From the NCBI GenBank assembly GCA_944325075.1, contig CALUYU010000006.1, positions 1 to 55,489 on the forward strand: a stretch of DNA of 55,489 nt. The letters run 5' to 3'. Of this stretch, positions 25,982-33,843 are shown one piece after another (position 1 is the stretch's first letter; each line of letters opens with the position of its first letter). The translations under genes were made by a program, and so were the position numbers. The DNA is from Candidatus Gastranaerophilales bacterium. Its GTDB lineage: Bacteria; Cyanobacteriota; Vampirovibrionia; Gastranaerophilales; Gastranaerophilaceae. The notes under the pieces were generated by a model. That model was not told where the DNA came from, ran no database searches, and was given only the letters and a program-made list of their open reading frames with translations.

Positions 25982-26255
25982 ACACATTGTTGGTGAAATC
26001 AACAGGCTGAACACACGTAGCCAAGACTTATCGTGTGTAAATAATAGACGATTTCATGAAGAATATAGGCTAGTTCACAATTCTATCGACATGTTTGTCG
26101 AATATAGAGACAATATTGTCGATACAGAACTTGCAGATATTGACTTCGATGAAATGGTCTGGTTGGCAACTGACCTCGAAAAGCGGTATAGACTTGAGGA
26201 AGTTCGTAGGAAATACGGTGTTAAGTTGCCAGATGATTATGAGTGGGAGGAGTAA
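25965..26255 (+). CDS. Unknown small element protein
   Basis: The start is placed at the ATG at 25965, which overlaps the upstream gene by 17 bases and follows AAGGACGG; an upstream in-frame ATG at 25929 is less likely. The 96-residue protein is highly charged and helical with no known domain (MKRNIRHIVGEINRLN; ends GVKLPDDYEWEE). Translational coupling suggests it works with the candidate replication protein. Confidence 0.55.
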   Translation: MKRNIRHIVGEINRLNTRSQDLSCVNNRRFHEEYRLVHNSIDMFVEYRDNIVDTELADIDFDEMVWLATDLEKRYRLEEVRRKYGVKLPDDYEWEE

Positions 26256-26286
26256 CCTCCCCTACAAACTAATGGAGATTAAATAA

Positions 26287-26469
26287 ATGGATAGAGAAAT
26301 CGTTAAACAGATTGCTTATGAAGTTATTAATGACTACATGGCGAAACATAATAAGAAAGTTGCACCTGCAAACGTCCCGGACCACAAAGAAAAGGCTAGG
26401 GAGTTGCTAAAAAAATGCGACCAAAACTATCAAAAGAATATATCAAATAAGTTAATTGATAATGATTAA
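26287..26469 (+). CDS. Unknown 60-residue element protein
   Basis: It begins MDREIVKQIAYEVINDYMAKHNKK; helical and basic with no recognised domain. GGAG lies upstream of the ATG, and the gene follows the previous one by 31 bases in the same direction, so it completes the rightward 24719-26469 operon. Confidence 0.5.
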   Translation: MDREIVKQIAYEVINDYMAKHNKKVAPANVPDHKEKARELLKKCDQNYQKNISNKLIDND

Positions 26470-26724
26470 TATGTCATATATGGTCGTATATCAGAGGTAA
26501 AGCAATACGCATATCTGAGGATTAATTATGCCCATTATTGCCTAATAACAGGTATGGTGGGCATATAGTAATATCATTGTAAAGATATATAAAGGCTCTT
26601 GTATATCCACAAGGCACACTATGACAGGGATAGAGGGTTTTTAGTCTAAAGTGTCGTTTTCATGTATTACAGTCTGGGTGCGTTTTTAGGTTACATGTAA
26701 GTTTACGTCCTGCCGTTCCCGGAC
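26470..26724. other. Non-coding region between convergent element operons
   Basis: No gene is seen. A TATGCCCA / TGGGCATA inverted repeat (26527-26534 and 26558-26565) encloses CCT-AATAAC-AGG. Further short palindromes around TCAGA / TCTGA precede it. It may hold terminators for the two converging transcripts or a site for the serine recombinase. Confidence 0.35.
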
Positions 26725-26967
26725 TTAATCAATGTTGAATATAAGCATAAACAAACCTAAAAGACTTAATAGGAGAGTACCGCATAATATGAACGTCCAA
26801 CCTAATAAAATCAAGCCACAGATTACGTTAAGTATTATTGGCATTCTTTGAACTTCTTGCCCTTGCTGAACCCTGTACCTGCGTGTTTTTGCTGAGTCCA
26901 TTATTCTAAAGAACATTTGATTGACAAACATGCCACGTATTAAGTCTTGTACCTGCCTATCATTCAT
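26725..26967 (-). CDS. Small membrane protein downstream of resolvase
   Basis: The start at 26967 overlaps the resolvase stop codon region (GTAATGAATGA), with AAAGGTGG as ribosome-binding site. The 80-residue protein has a soluble N-terminus (NDRQVQDLIRGMFVNQMFFRIMD) and a C-terminal hydrophobic stretch of about 35 residues (IILNVICGLILLGWTFILCG, then LLLSLLGLFMLIFN), probably a helical hairpin. The function is unknown. Coupling to the recombinase gene suggests the same operon. Confidence 0.55.
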   Translation of the reverse strand: MNDRQVQDLIRGMFVNQMFFRIMDSAKTRRYRVQQGQEVQRMPIILNVICGLILLGWTFILCGTLLLSLLGLFMLIFNID

Positions 26968-27607
26968 TACTACCACCTTTAAGACCTTTAGCCAGTTTAT
27001 AATAAGAAGTCTTTTTTAATCCCAGTTCATTCATTGCTTGTACGTGCGTTATATCGCCTCTGCATGCACGTTCGTATAATTCCTTAAAGTTTGGCGGTAA
27101 TTGAACGACTGGACGACCTAACTTCATGCCTCTAGCTTTCCGTTCGGCTAAACTGTTTTTAGTTCTTATTGATACGTTCCTTTTTTCCATAGCACCTAAA
27201 ACACTCATAACGGCTAATATGATTTGTTTGAACCCTTGTTGAACTATATCTTCATTACCGTTTCTAAATGTGCATAAGATTTGTTCCATAGGATTTAAGC
27301 TGACAAATTCCGCTTTCTTTTCTTCTATAATTTCTCTATAAAGAGCCTGCAACCCACTTGTAGAACGGTGCAGCCTAAAACATTCAAATACTACAACTGT
27401 GTCGCCCTCTCTCAGATTTTCCAGTAATACTGGTAACTGTTGCCTCTTATTTACTGGGGTATCACCTTGACAACGGTCTTTATAAATCATTGAAACGGTA
27501 ACATTATTTTCTTTAGCCCATTTATTTATTGCATACTCTTGATTTTCAATAGTCATGCCGTCTTTCTTACTGACTCTTGCGTAACCGTAAATTCTAGTTT
27601 CAGCCAT
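26960..27607 (-). CDS. Serine recombinase (resolvase/invertase family)
   Basis: The start at 27607 follows GAGAGG; the frame extends upstream to 27634. The 215-residue protein has the resolvase domain with catalytic Ser in YGYARVSKKDG, the block VVVFECFRLHRSTSGLQAL and an NVSIRTKNSLAERKARGMKLGRP segment, followed by a short C-terminal helix-turn-helix (HVQAMNELGLKKTSYYKLAKG). The normal R-L-S-R arrangement is changed to FRLHRST, but the catalytic core looks present. It could resolve multimers of the excised element or invert DNA. The promoter lies upstream of the preceding small gene. Confidence 0.9.
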   Translation of the reverse strand: MAETRIYGYARVSKKDGMTIENQEYAINKWAKENNVTVSMIYKDRCQGDTPVNKRQQLPVLLENLREGDTVVVFECFRLHRSTSGLQALYREIIEEKKAEFVSLNPMEQILCTFRNGNEDIVQQGFKQIILAVMSVLGAMEKRNVSIRTKNSLAERKARGMKLGRPVVQLPPNFKELYERACRGDITHVQAMNELGLKKTSYYKLAKGLKGGSNE

Positions 27608-27648
27608 TATTAACCTCTCATTCTGCCCTAGCAATAGGGCATTAAGCC

Positions 27649-27924
27649 CTATGCTATCACAAAACGTCTGCTTGCAACTTGCTTAATAAATGCATTGTAT
27701 AAATCTGCATGCAATTTCTTAAAGTTAGTTGTATCGAAACGATTAGATAAGATTGAAGTAAATCTTATGATTACATTACCTAAGTCCAATACTTCTAATT
27801 CTCTGCTTTCCATTTCATCTTTAATCATTGCTTCTTTAGCTGTAATTTCAGCTTTTAAGCTGTCTGCTTGAGCATAAAGTTCCTGTAACTCTGCAACAGT
27901 GTTTCTGATTTCTTGATTTTTCAT
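27649..27924 (-). CDS. Conserved phage/plasmid-type small protein
   Basis: The 91-residue protein has an N-terminal coiled coil (ELQELYAQADSLKAEITAKEAMIKDEM) and a C-terminal segment with FTSILSNRFDTTNFKKLHADLYNAFIKQVASRRF. This layout resembles small proteins commonly seen in phage and plasmid early regions whose role is unknown. It is the first gene of the leftward operon with the resolvase and is controlled by the promoter/operator region at 27962-28078. Confidence 0.6.
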   Translation of the reverse strand: MKNQEIRNTVAELQELYAQADSLKAEITAKEAMIKDEMESRELEVLDLGNVIIRFTSILSNRFDTTNFKKLHADLYNAFIKQVASRRFVIA

Positions 27925-27961
27925 TTTTGTTGTCTCCTATTGTTATCTGCCTTACATTATT

Positions 27962-28078
27962 ATTATGGCAGACAGTTCGTAAAATGTCAATACATTAACG
28001 AACGTTTGTTAAGATATGCTGCGATATTTTACGAACTAATTTAAGCATAGATTTTCAACGTCCGTAATACGAACGTTT
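27962..28078 (-). promoter_or_regulatory. Promoter with ACGAAC operator repeats (resolvase operon)
   Basis: On the minus strand, TTGACA (27990-27985), 17 bases and CATAAT (27967-27962). The spacer contains half of a 12-bp inverted repeat AGTTCGTAAAAT / ATTTTACGAACT (27974-27985 and 28026-28037). ACGAACGTTT also occurs twice (27998-28007 and 28069-28078). This is probably a repressor-controlled promoter. Confidence 0.7.
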
Positions 28079-28084
28079 TATGAA

Positions 28085-28528
28085 CTATAATAGAGTTACC
28101 TTTATCAAGCCCTTTTTCTCTCGTTTCTTGGCATATTCTACTATGTTTCTGGTATTGCCTATGTGATGACAGTATGTTATTAAGTAATCGGAGTTCTGCA
28201 CCATATACCTGTTAGCCTGTGGAATGGCAAGCCTTAACGGTACTTTCTCCAGACCGTCTGGGTAAAATGTTCCATTAAAGCCCTCTGGAATGTCTATTTT
28301 CTGTGTCAATGCGTAAGGGGTAAGTAAATATAGTTCTATGTCATTATGTCGCTTCTTAGCCTCTCTGAGTACCCCTATTGCCATACTGTCAAAATTCCCA
28401 TAACGTCCGACAATAAATGTTGTAACACCATATTCAGTAATATGTTTTTCCACCGCTTCTGCAAGCGGTTCTCTTATATTGCTAGGTGTGTGTCTATTAC
28501 CCATTAAGAAACAAGTTTTGCTGTCCAT
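28085..28528 (-). CDS. SLOG-family nucleotide-sensing protein
   Basis: The 147-residue Rossmann-type protein starts CFLMGNRHTPSNI and contains FIVGRYGNFDSMAIGVLREAKKRH and ANRYMVQNSDYLITYCHHIGNTRNIVEYAKK. This is the pattern of the SLOG/LOG-like superfamily (YspA/DUF1273-type), which binds nucleotide ligands and is often found in prophages and defence islands. Divergent from the XRE gene at 28628 across a small palindrome. Whether it is an enzyme or a sensor cannot be told. Confidence 0.7.
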   Translation of the reverse strand: MDSKTCFLMGNRHTPSNIREPLAEAVEKHITEYGVTTFIVGRYGNFDSMAIGVLREAKKRHNDIELYLLTPYALTQKIDIPEGFNGTFYPDGLEKVPLRLAIPQANRYMVQNSDYLITYCHHIGNTRNIVEYAKKREKKGLIKVTLL

Positions 28529-28562
28529 TCATACCGTCCTTATAACAGTCAAAGCATACTAT

Positions 28563-28573
28563 AAGTAGTACTT
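28563..28573. promoter_or_regulatory. Palindrome between SLOG and XRE genes
   Basis: AAGTA-G-TACTT lies in the 99-base divergent spacer, a likely operator for the XRE protein at 28628. Confidence 0.45.
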
Positions 28574-28627
28574 ACTTGTCTATATGATTAGTTTTAATTT
28601 GTTACAAGATAAGTGAGAATAATAGTT

Positions 28628-28939
28628 ATGAGTTATCAAGAAATGATTAATGGTGGCATAAAAAGACTGCGTGTAAGTAAGAAACTTACACAGGAACAAT
28701 TTGCCGAAAAAATTAATATGAGTGTTCAAGGATATAGAAACCTTGAACATAACAAGTATCAAGCAACAGCAGAAACTGTTGATAAAGTATGTGATGTATT
28801 TAATATTTCCCCTGTTGAATTATTGTTACCAGAACCAGAGAAAGATATAGCTAAAATTATAGAACTGATAAACAATAAGTTATGTACATGTAATCTTGAT
28901 AAATTGATACGTATTAACAATATGATAGATTTGATGTAA
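28628..28939 (+). CDS. XRE-family regulator
   Basis: The 103-residue protein has a Cro/CI helix-turn-helix (IKRLRVSKKLTQEQFAEKINMSVQGYRNLEHNKYQATAETVDKVCDVF) and a short C-terminal helical tail. The start is uncertain (28613 GTG or 28628 ATG; no strong ribosome-binding site). It is convergent with the DUF5677 gene with three bases between stops and divergent from the SLOG gene. It may control the SLOG gene or the restriction operon, limiting expression during establishment; this is inference from position. Confidence 0.85.
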   Translation: MSYQEMINGGIKRLRVSKKLTQEQFAEKINMSVQGYRNLEHNKYQATAETVDKVCDVFNISPVELLLPEPEKDIAKIIELINNKLCTCNLDKLIRINNMIDLM

Positions 28940-28941
28940 TC

Positions 28942-30006
28942 TTAATCAGATTGGGTATTATTTACAGTTCTATATTCTATTTCACGTTCCTTTATGTCAT
29001 TTTCAACTTTATGACATGACTCTGTTATTTCAACTCGTTTATCCTGCAAATAAACAATTTGTATAAGGTGATTTATGTTAGGTGCAAGTGAAACGATTGC
29101 TGATATTATATTTAATAATGCAATCATAGTTAATTGCATAGGGTCTGTAAAGCCATAATTTGTACTAGCTAATTTAAATGAGTTTTCTTCATCTAAGCCA
29201 TGTATTTGTCCTAAGTCATAAAATACACCCTTTGCACCACCATGAACATAATTACAAGAAAACTTATAAAAAGGTCGGTAATAGTTAATATCAGTAGCTT
29301 TAGCAAGTTCAGTAAAGCTTCCATTACTAATATTAGGCTTTGCCCATGAATAATCTTGTTTTGAATTTAATTCTGGATACTCCTGTTGTGCTTCTTCAGA
29401 AGCAATTTTTAAAGAGCTTAATTCTTCCTCTGTTATAGGTTTAAAACCCAACGACTCAGCATGTTCATTGTACGTTTTAGCTTCACGATAATTAACAATA
29501 TCATTATATGCTAAATACTTTCTTGCAGTATCTTCACCAAACTTAACTATAGAAATAGCTATAACGCTATATTCATATAATGTTCTCCAACGTGCTAAAG
29601 CACCAGAAGCAAACCCATTCTTAATCAAACATAATATTTCATTAGCTATCAATATTGACCTTGCACAAATGCCACTCAAAACTTTACAGGTGTTAGGGTA
29701 TTCATCATTAGGATATTGCATATCATGAGCAATTGTTATGCAATGTTCTATAAATATTTCAAATTCAGATATAGGTTCATGGTATTCATACAAGAGCCTT
29801 GAACAAAAGCCATTACAATATTCTCTTTGCTTTAATACGTGTTTGTAACCCTCAATACTCCACGACAACTGGGCTGTTTGATACGACTCAGATTTTTTAA
29901 TATATTCTATAGCTTCTTCCATAATTGCATAATCATTCTCATTAAAATCATCTTTCACTGATAGAATGATAGCTTTCATTATTTTCTTATCAATTTCAAG
30001 AGACAT
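28942..30006 (-). CDS. DUF5677-type protein coupled to restriction gene
   Basis: The 354-residue, mostly helical protein has the DUF5677 signature: ICARSILIANEILCLIKNGFASGALARWRTLYEYSVIA in the middle and FYKFSCNYVHGGAKG near residue 260. The molecular function of this family is not known to me. The His-containing YVHGG block recalls HEPN-like helical folds, but no canonical RxxxxH is visible. The start lies one base after the stop codon of the restriction gene, with AGAGGTG inside that gene as ribosome-binding site, so translation is coupled. This suggests an accessory or defence role. Confidence 0.7.
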   Translation of the reverse strand: MSLEIDKKIMKAIILSVKDDFNENDYAIMEEAIEYIKKSESYQTAQLSWSIEGYKHVLKQREYCNGFCSRLLYEYHEPISEFEIFIEHCITIAHDMQYPNDEYPNTCKVLSGICARSILIANEILCLIKNGFASGALARWRTLYEYSVIAISIVKFGEDTARKYLAYNDIVNYREAKTYNEHAESLGFKPITEEELSSLKIASEEAQQEYPELNSKQDYSWAKPNISNGSFTELAKATDINYYRPFYKFSCNYVHGGAKGVFYDLGQIHGLDEENSFKLASTNYGFTDPMQLTMIALLNIISAIVSLAPNINHLIQIVYLQDKRVEITESCHKVENDIKEREIEYRTVNNTQSD

Positions 30007-30007
30007 C

Positions 30008-33000
30008 TTACACCTCTACAATGCCATCAATCTGTTGCATTATATCATTAGTTAATACAAGTGCTTTGATGATTTTCTGATAGTGCAGGATTTCATCATA
30101 ACTTAATATCCTGCCTTTACGGTCTTTGAGCCACTTTTGTGCAGGCTGATAACCACCTATGTAGAAGTTCCATGCTACTTCTGGCACGTTATCAAAGTAT
30201 TGAGTGCGATTAATATATACTTTATTGTCTTTGTATTCTGGCTTAATGACCTCATTATCACTGCTGACACCGTATGACGTTATGTATTCCTTTACTTCTG
30301 GGGCTTCCATAAGGTGTATTTCCCGGAGTTCCTTACCCAGTTTAGCAATCTTAAAGAAGTAATCAGCACTTGCAGGGTATGGAATACGTGGAAAGTCTAT
30401 TTTCAAGAACTCTTTATACTTAGTTCTATACTTGTTAGAGTGCAGAACACCATAAATGTAATCTAATATGTCAATCGGTGCAAATGTACCCTCTGTATTT
30501 TCTTTCTCTGGTGTAAATGACAGTCCTAAAGTTGTTTCAAGACTCTTTACTATATCCATGTTCAAGTTTGGCTTACGGTTCTGTGTAAAGAATGACTTTT
30601 GTTCTGAGTCATTTTCATATAGATACAAAGGAGCAACGTAAGACTGTCCACCTATTATATGAATATCCATTATTTGATTGACTGCCATAACATGATTAAA
30701 TTCTTGATTTGCAGGTATAGAACGAGTGAAGCTAAGCCCATAAATACCCTTAGAAAGATGACTCATTACACTATATCGTGGACGACCAAGAAAACCAGAT
30801 GATTTATCTGTAAAGTATGTATATCTTGTATCAAATACTTTATAACTTATAGGTAGAAATGTTCCACAATCTCTTAGTACATCGTTTTTAGCATTTTTAA
30901 CCGTCCAACCAGAACTATCAGTAAGTGAATATTGTTCTTTTAATTCCTCTATTGATAATTGCCTCATATTTTCTATAATTCTTTCAATATCATTAGATGA
31001 AAACTGTATTGATAAAGGGTCATTCTTTGTCTGTATTCCGCTATTATATTCTTGGAATATATCCGTTAATTTTAAACAATTATCGTATGTATCTTCGTTA
31101 TTAAAATCTTTTGGTGTAAAGAAATAATATGGTTCAACTGGTTCAAGTTCCTTGTATTCAACGGTGTCAAACTCATTATTATTCAGATACTCAAACTTAT
31201 TCTCTCTTAATCCTAACAATTCAGCATGATAAACCTTTGCCAGTTCATTAGGTTGTTTCATGCCAGTCTTAATAAAGATATTGATACTTACACCCTGTTG
31301 AATGTCAAATACATTCTCATCTTTTGAGCCGTCTTTGGCGGTTTCTTTCTTCTTAGCATTGCCATGCAAGTCAAGTATATAAATCTTGTCAAAGGTTTCC
31401 ATTAGGTGTTTTCTCATTTGTCTATGAGTTACACCGTCAATAAAACTATGGTTTGATATATATGCTAATACCCCCTCATGATTACGTTCAATATAACTTT
31501 CTCCCATTCTAATAAACTTTATGTAATCATCATCTAGATTAATTTTCCTCTCATTTAAGTCTTGCTTATAAATACTTATTAAATCTTCTATATAGTCATT
31601 CTTATTACAACTGCTCACGCTATATGGTGGATTGCCCATTACAACCATAATAGGTGTTTCGGACTTAATACGACCTGCCTGTTTTGCTTCTTCTGATAAC
31701 CAATCCAACAAAGGATATTTTGTTGTTTCATCTTTATCAAGAGCATTGGTTAAATATACATTAAAACGATTGGTTTGTTTAGTTGTTGTGTAGCCTGTTT
31801 CTTGTAACAATAAATCCAGTTTTAAATGACACATAACATAAGGTGTCATCATAATTTCAAAGCCGTTAAGACGTGGTATAAGTGCCTTATCAACATATTG
31901 AGACCATATCCCCTGCTGATTTACAAAGTATGAATATATCTTACGGATTGTTTCCGCTAAGAATGTACCTGTACCAGTCGCAGGGTCAAGTATTTGCACC
32001 TTGTATATTTCTTCTTCTTCCCATACTTCTTTAGGTTGTTTTACTCTTTTATTAGAAGTATCGATATATAAAAATCTCTTATGTTTAATCTTTGTATCAT
32101 CAGCAAGCCCATGAGATAAATTAAATTCATTCTTTAATATCTTATCAACTGCCGAGACAATAAACCTTACTACTGGCTGAGGTGTATAATATACCCCTCT
32201 CTTTTCCTTATTAACCTTGTCATAACTCTCCAGAAACGTCTCATAAAAGTGTAGAAACGGGTCTGACATCTGGGTAGTTCTGCCATAATTCTTTAATAGT
32301 TTATTAAGGTCAACACATCTAAATATCTCTACAAGGTCATCAACAATCCAGACAAGGCTGTCATCAAGGTTAGCACCTGAAATATAGTCAAATAACTGCC
32401 TTAAAAATGGGTTATTCTTTGAGATAAGTTCTCTGGCTTCCTGTCTTGAAAAATCCTCTAAGGTTGTATCATTCAACCTTGCTACAAATAAGCCATAAGC
32501 AATCGTCTGAGCGTACATATCAGCGAATGTATGATTAGTTAAATCGTGTAATAATATCTGCTTAAATGCGTTTCTCTGGCTTACTAATGAACTCTCTGAG
32601 TCCAATTCAAGAGCATTAATAATAACGTCTCTAATCATAACAGCCTTTTGAGCCATTAAGTTAGCCAGTTGCTTAGGTGATTTAATCGTCTGACCTTGAT
32701 AGTCGCAGAAGTTCCTTATTGCGTTTATAAGTCGCTGATATTCTTTGTCATAGGTTTTAATCTTACCGCTTGAAAGTTCCGCCACCTTTATAGTGTCAAC
32801 GTGTTCACCGTTCTTATAAAACCAGAACTCTAAATAATTGGTTAAGATAAGATTGTCTAAACTTGCTTTGTATCTGTCAAGTTGTTCCGTCTTATCAATA
32901 GAGTCAAGACTCTTATCTATGTCTTTGGCTTCAATATAGCCGATAGGTATATTTTTCTTCTGTATGATGTAATCTGGTGCACCGCATTTCTGCCGTCTGG

Positions 33001-33130
33001 GTTCATTGATTGCTTGAACACCTATAACGGTTCTTTCAACGAAGTCCTGTAAATCACCCCTAAAACTATGTTCTGTGGTCTTTCCAGTCTTATATTTCTG
33101 AATTACTGCACCTAGATACTTCTCAACCAT
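30008..33130 (-). CDS. Single-chain restriction-modification enzyme (nuclease + N6-adenine methyltransferase)
   Basis: The 1040-residue protein has an N-terminal PD-(D/E)xK nuclease (D53 in GAPDY, E67-A-K69 in GYIEAKD). A helical region follows (about 150-300), then GVYYTPQPVVRFIV, the SAM motif ILDPATGTGTF (about 380) and the adenine-methylation motif NPPY (about 500). The C-terminal half has the character of a target-recognition domain. This order fits type IIG or type ISP enzymes, but no SF2 helicase is present, unlike LlaGI-type ISP proteins. One polypeptide would both cut and methylate a short site. A TGCTATAAT extended -10 ends six bases before the ATG, so the mRNA may be leaderless. 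Confidence 0.88.
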   Translation of the reverse strand: MVEKYLGAVIQKYKTGKTTEHSFRGDLQDFVERTVIGVQAINEPRRQKCGAPDYIIQKKNIPIGYIEAKDIDKSLDSIDKTEQLDRYKASLDNLILTNYLEFWFYKNGEHVDTIKVAELSSGKIKTYDKEYQRLINAIRNFCDYQGQTIKSPKQLANLMAQKAVMIRDVIINALELDSESSLVSQRNAFKQILLHDLTNHTFADMYAQTIAYGLFVARLNDTTLEDFSRQEARELISKNNPFLRQLFDYISGANLDDSLVWIVDDLVEIFRCVDLNKLLKNYGRTTQMSDPFLHFYETFLESYDKVNKEKRGVYYTPQPVVRFIVSAVDKILKNEFNLSHGLADDTKIKHKRFLYIDTSNKRVKQPKEVWEEEEIYKVQILDPATGTGTFLAETIRKIYSYFVNQQGIWSQYVDKALIPRLNGFEIMMTPYVMCHLKLDLLLQETGYTTTKQTNRFNVYLTNALDKDETTKYPLLDWLSEEAKQAGRIKSETPIMVVMGNPPYSVSSCNKNDYIEDLISIYKQDLNERKINLDDDYIKFIRMGESYIERNHEGVLAYISNHSFIDGVTHRQMRKHLMETFDKIYILDLHGNAKKKETAKDGSKDENVFDIQQGVSINIFIKTGMKQPNELAKVYHAELLGLRENKFEYLNNNEFDTVEYKELEPVEPYYFFTPKDFNNEDTYDNCLKLTDIFQEYNSGIQTKNDPLSIQFSSNDIERIIENMRQLSIEELKEQYSLTDSSGWTVKNAKNDVLRDCGTFLPISYKVFDTRYTYFTDKSSGFLGRPRYSVMSHLSKGIYGLSFTRSIPANQEFNHVMAVNQIMDIHIIGGQSYVAPLYLYENDSEQKSFFTQNRKPNLNMDIVKSLETTLGLSFTPEKENTEGTFAPIDILDYIYGVLHSNKYRTKYKEFLKIDFPRIPYPASADYFFKIAKLGKELREIHLMEAPEVKEYITSYGVSSDNEVIKPEYKDNKVYINRTQYFDNVPEVAWNFYIGGYQPAQKWLKDRKGRILSYDEILHYQKIIKALVLTNDIMQQIDGIVEV

Positions 33131-33222
33131 AAACCGATTATAGCATGAAAATCCTGTATAATGATGTATTATAATAAAGTAGTTCTGAACATTGATTATT
33201 CTGGAATAATATCAAGTAAAAT

Positions 33223-33281
33223 TTCATGTCCATATTGTGTCCATTTGATATGTTAATTCATGGTATCAGTATTTAATTCAA
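33223..33281. repeat. Right integrase arm-site candidates
   Basis: 33223-33246 matches the left-end segment at 21012-21035 (22 of 24), and CAGTATTTAATTCAA (33267-33281) is the exact reverse complement of 21042-21056. They lie 46-104 bases inside attR. Confidence 0.6.
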
Positions 33282-33326
33282 CAGGGCTGAAAGTATTGAT
33301 TTTTCATTCCACGATACCCTCAGAAT

Positions 33327-33372
33327 ACGGCTCATACCCGTGAGGTCGAGAGTTCGAATCTCTCCCTTGCTA
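33327..33372 (+). pseudogene. 3' half of disrupted host tRNA-Met (attR side)
   Basis: The 19-bp core (33327-33345) is followed by TCGAGAGTTCGAATCTC and CCTTGCTA, the T arm and acceptor 3' strand of the tRNA whose 5' half is at 20844-20890. No tRNA 5' half precedes it, so it cannot give a functional tRNA here. Confidence 0.92.
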
Positions 33373-33413
33373 ATAAAAAAGAGATAAGTTTCAAGCTTAT
33401 CTCTTTTTTATTA
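33371..33413 (+). terminator. Terminator of the original host tRNA-Met
   Basis: A perfect 18-bp stem (33371-33388 with 33396-33413) with a seven-base loop ends in TTTTTTATTA. Its position right after the 3' tRNA half shows it belongs to the interrupted chromosomal gene. Confidence 0.85.
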
Positions 33414-33449
33414 GTTGCCAGATGTATTTTAAAGTTGTACCTTTATTGT

Positions 33450-33553
33450 TGTATTTTAACGGGACATTTTACTTGAACGAATAAAAGGATTATTCGGCAA
33501 GTGTATTTTAACGGGACATTTTGTCTGAACGAATAAAAGGATTATTCGGTAAG
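33450..33553 (+). repeat. Tandem 52-bp transposon end repeats
   Basis: Each unit starts TGTATTTTAACGGGACATTT and ends GATTATTCGGCAAG (GGTAAG in the second). A partial TGTATTTTAA also lies at 33423. Related sites follow inside: CGGAAGTAATCGTTTTATTC on the opposite strand (33582-33601) and GGATAAAACGATTATTGG (33719-33736). Multiple ACGAATAAAANGATTATT sites look like transposase binding sites. Confidence 0.75.
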
Positions 33554-33843
33554 GTTGGCTTTGTGTTTAAGTTTTGGCGGTCGGAAGTAATCGTTTTATT
33601 CGTTATGAAACCGGACGAAAAGTCTCTTTTGGGTATCACAAATGTCCTCAAAATTCCAAAAATTTTATCTGAAAATCGAATCGTTATCCACGTTTGTCCT
33701 AATTTCACTAACTTGCACGGATAAAACGATTATTGGACTTTTGAAGTAGATAATGTCCGATTTGGTTTTAATAAGAGTAATTTGTGTTGGTATGTTACAA
33801 AATCTGGAAAACAGGAACACATTTCCGACTTCAGAGTTAATCT
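33554..33843 (+). other. Transposon left-end region
   Basis: No convincing gene; short open frames at about 33508-33724 are chance readings of the end repeats. It carries two further transposase-site-like motifs (see 33450) and probably the transposase promoter. Confidence 0.4.

Larger units (their letters stand above)
20872..33345. mobile_element. Integrative element inserted in tRNA-Met anticodon arm
   Basis: The element is bounded by 19-bp att repeats. An integrase and excisionase lie next to attL, putative integrase arm sites lie inside each end (21012-21056 and 33223-33281), and the two halves of the host tRNA flank it. Net inserted length is about 12.46 kb. Content: tRNA-Met, int/xis, regulators with operators, toxin-antitoxin-like pair, iteron-like region, candidate replication gene, serine recombinase, SLOG protein, and a nuclease-methyltransferase plus DUF5677 operon. 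No conjugation or virion genes are seen, so it is a mobilisable or satellite-like island rather than a self-transmissible element. The host tRNA terminator survives at 33371-33413. Confidence 0.9.

Noticed and set aside
28942..30006. DUF5677 protein as a proven HEPN ribonuclease.
   Set aside because: The helical character and YVHGG block are suggestive, but the canonical RxxxxH motif was not found, so only the family name is used.
20872..33345. The island as a prophage or a conjugative element.
   Set aside because: No capsid, terminase, tail, relaxase or type IV secretion gene is present.
33327..33372. A second functional tRNA-Met at attR.
   Set aside because: The acceptor 5' strand and D arm are missing, and the sequence upstream of the 19-bp core cannot pair as a tRNA.
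33508..33724. Two overlapping 66- and 67-residue frames, one on each strand.
   Set aside because: They lie in the transposon end repeats, have no domain, and mirror each other.
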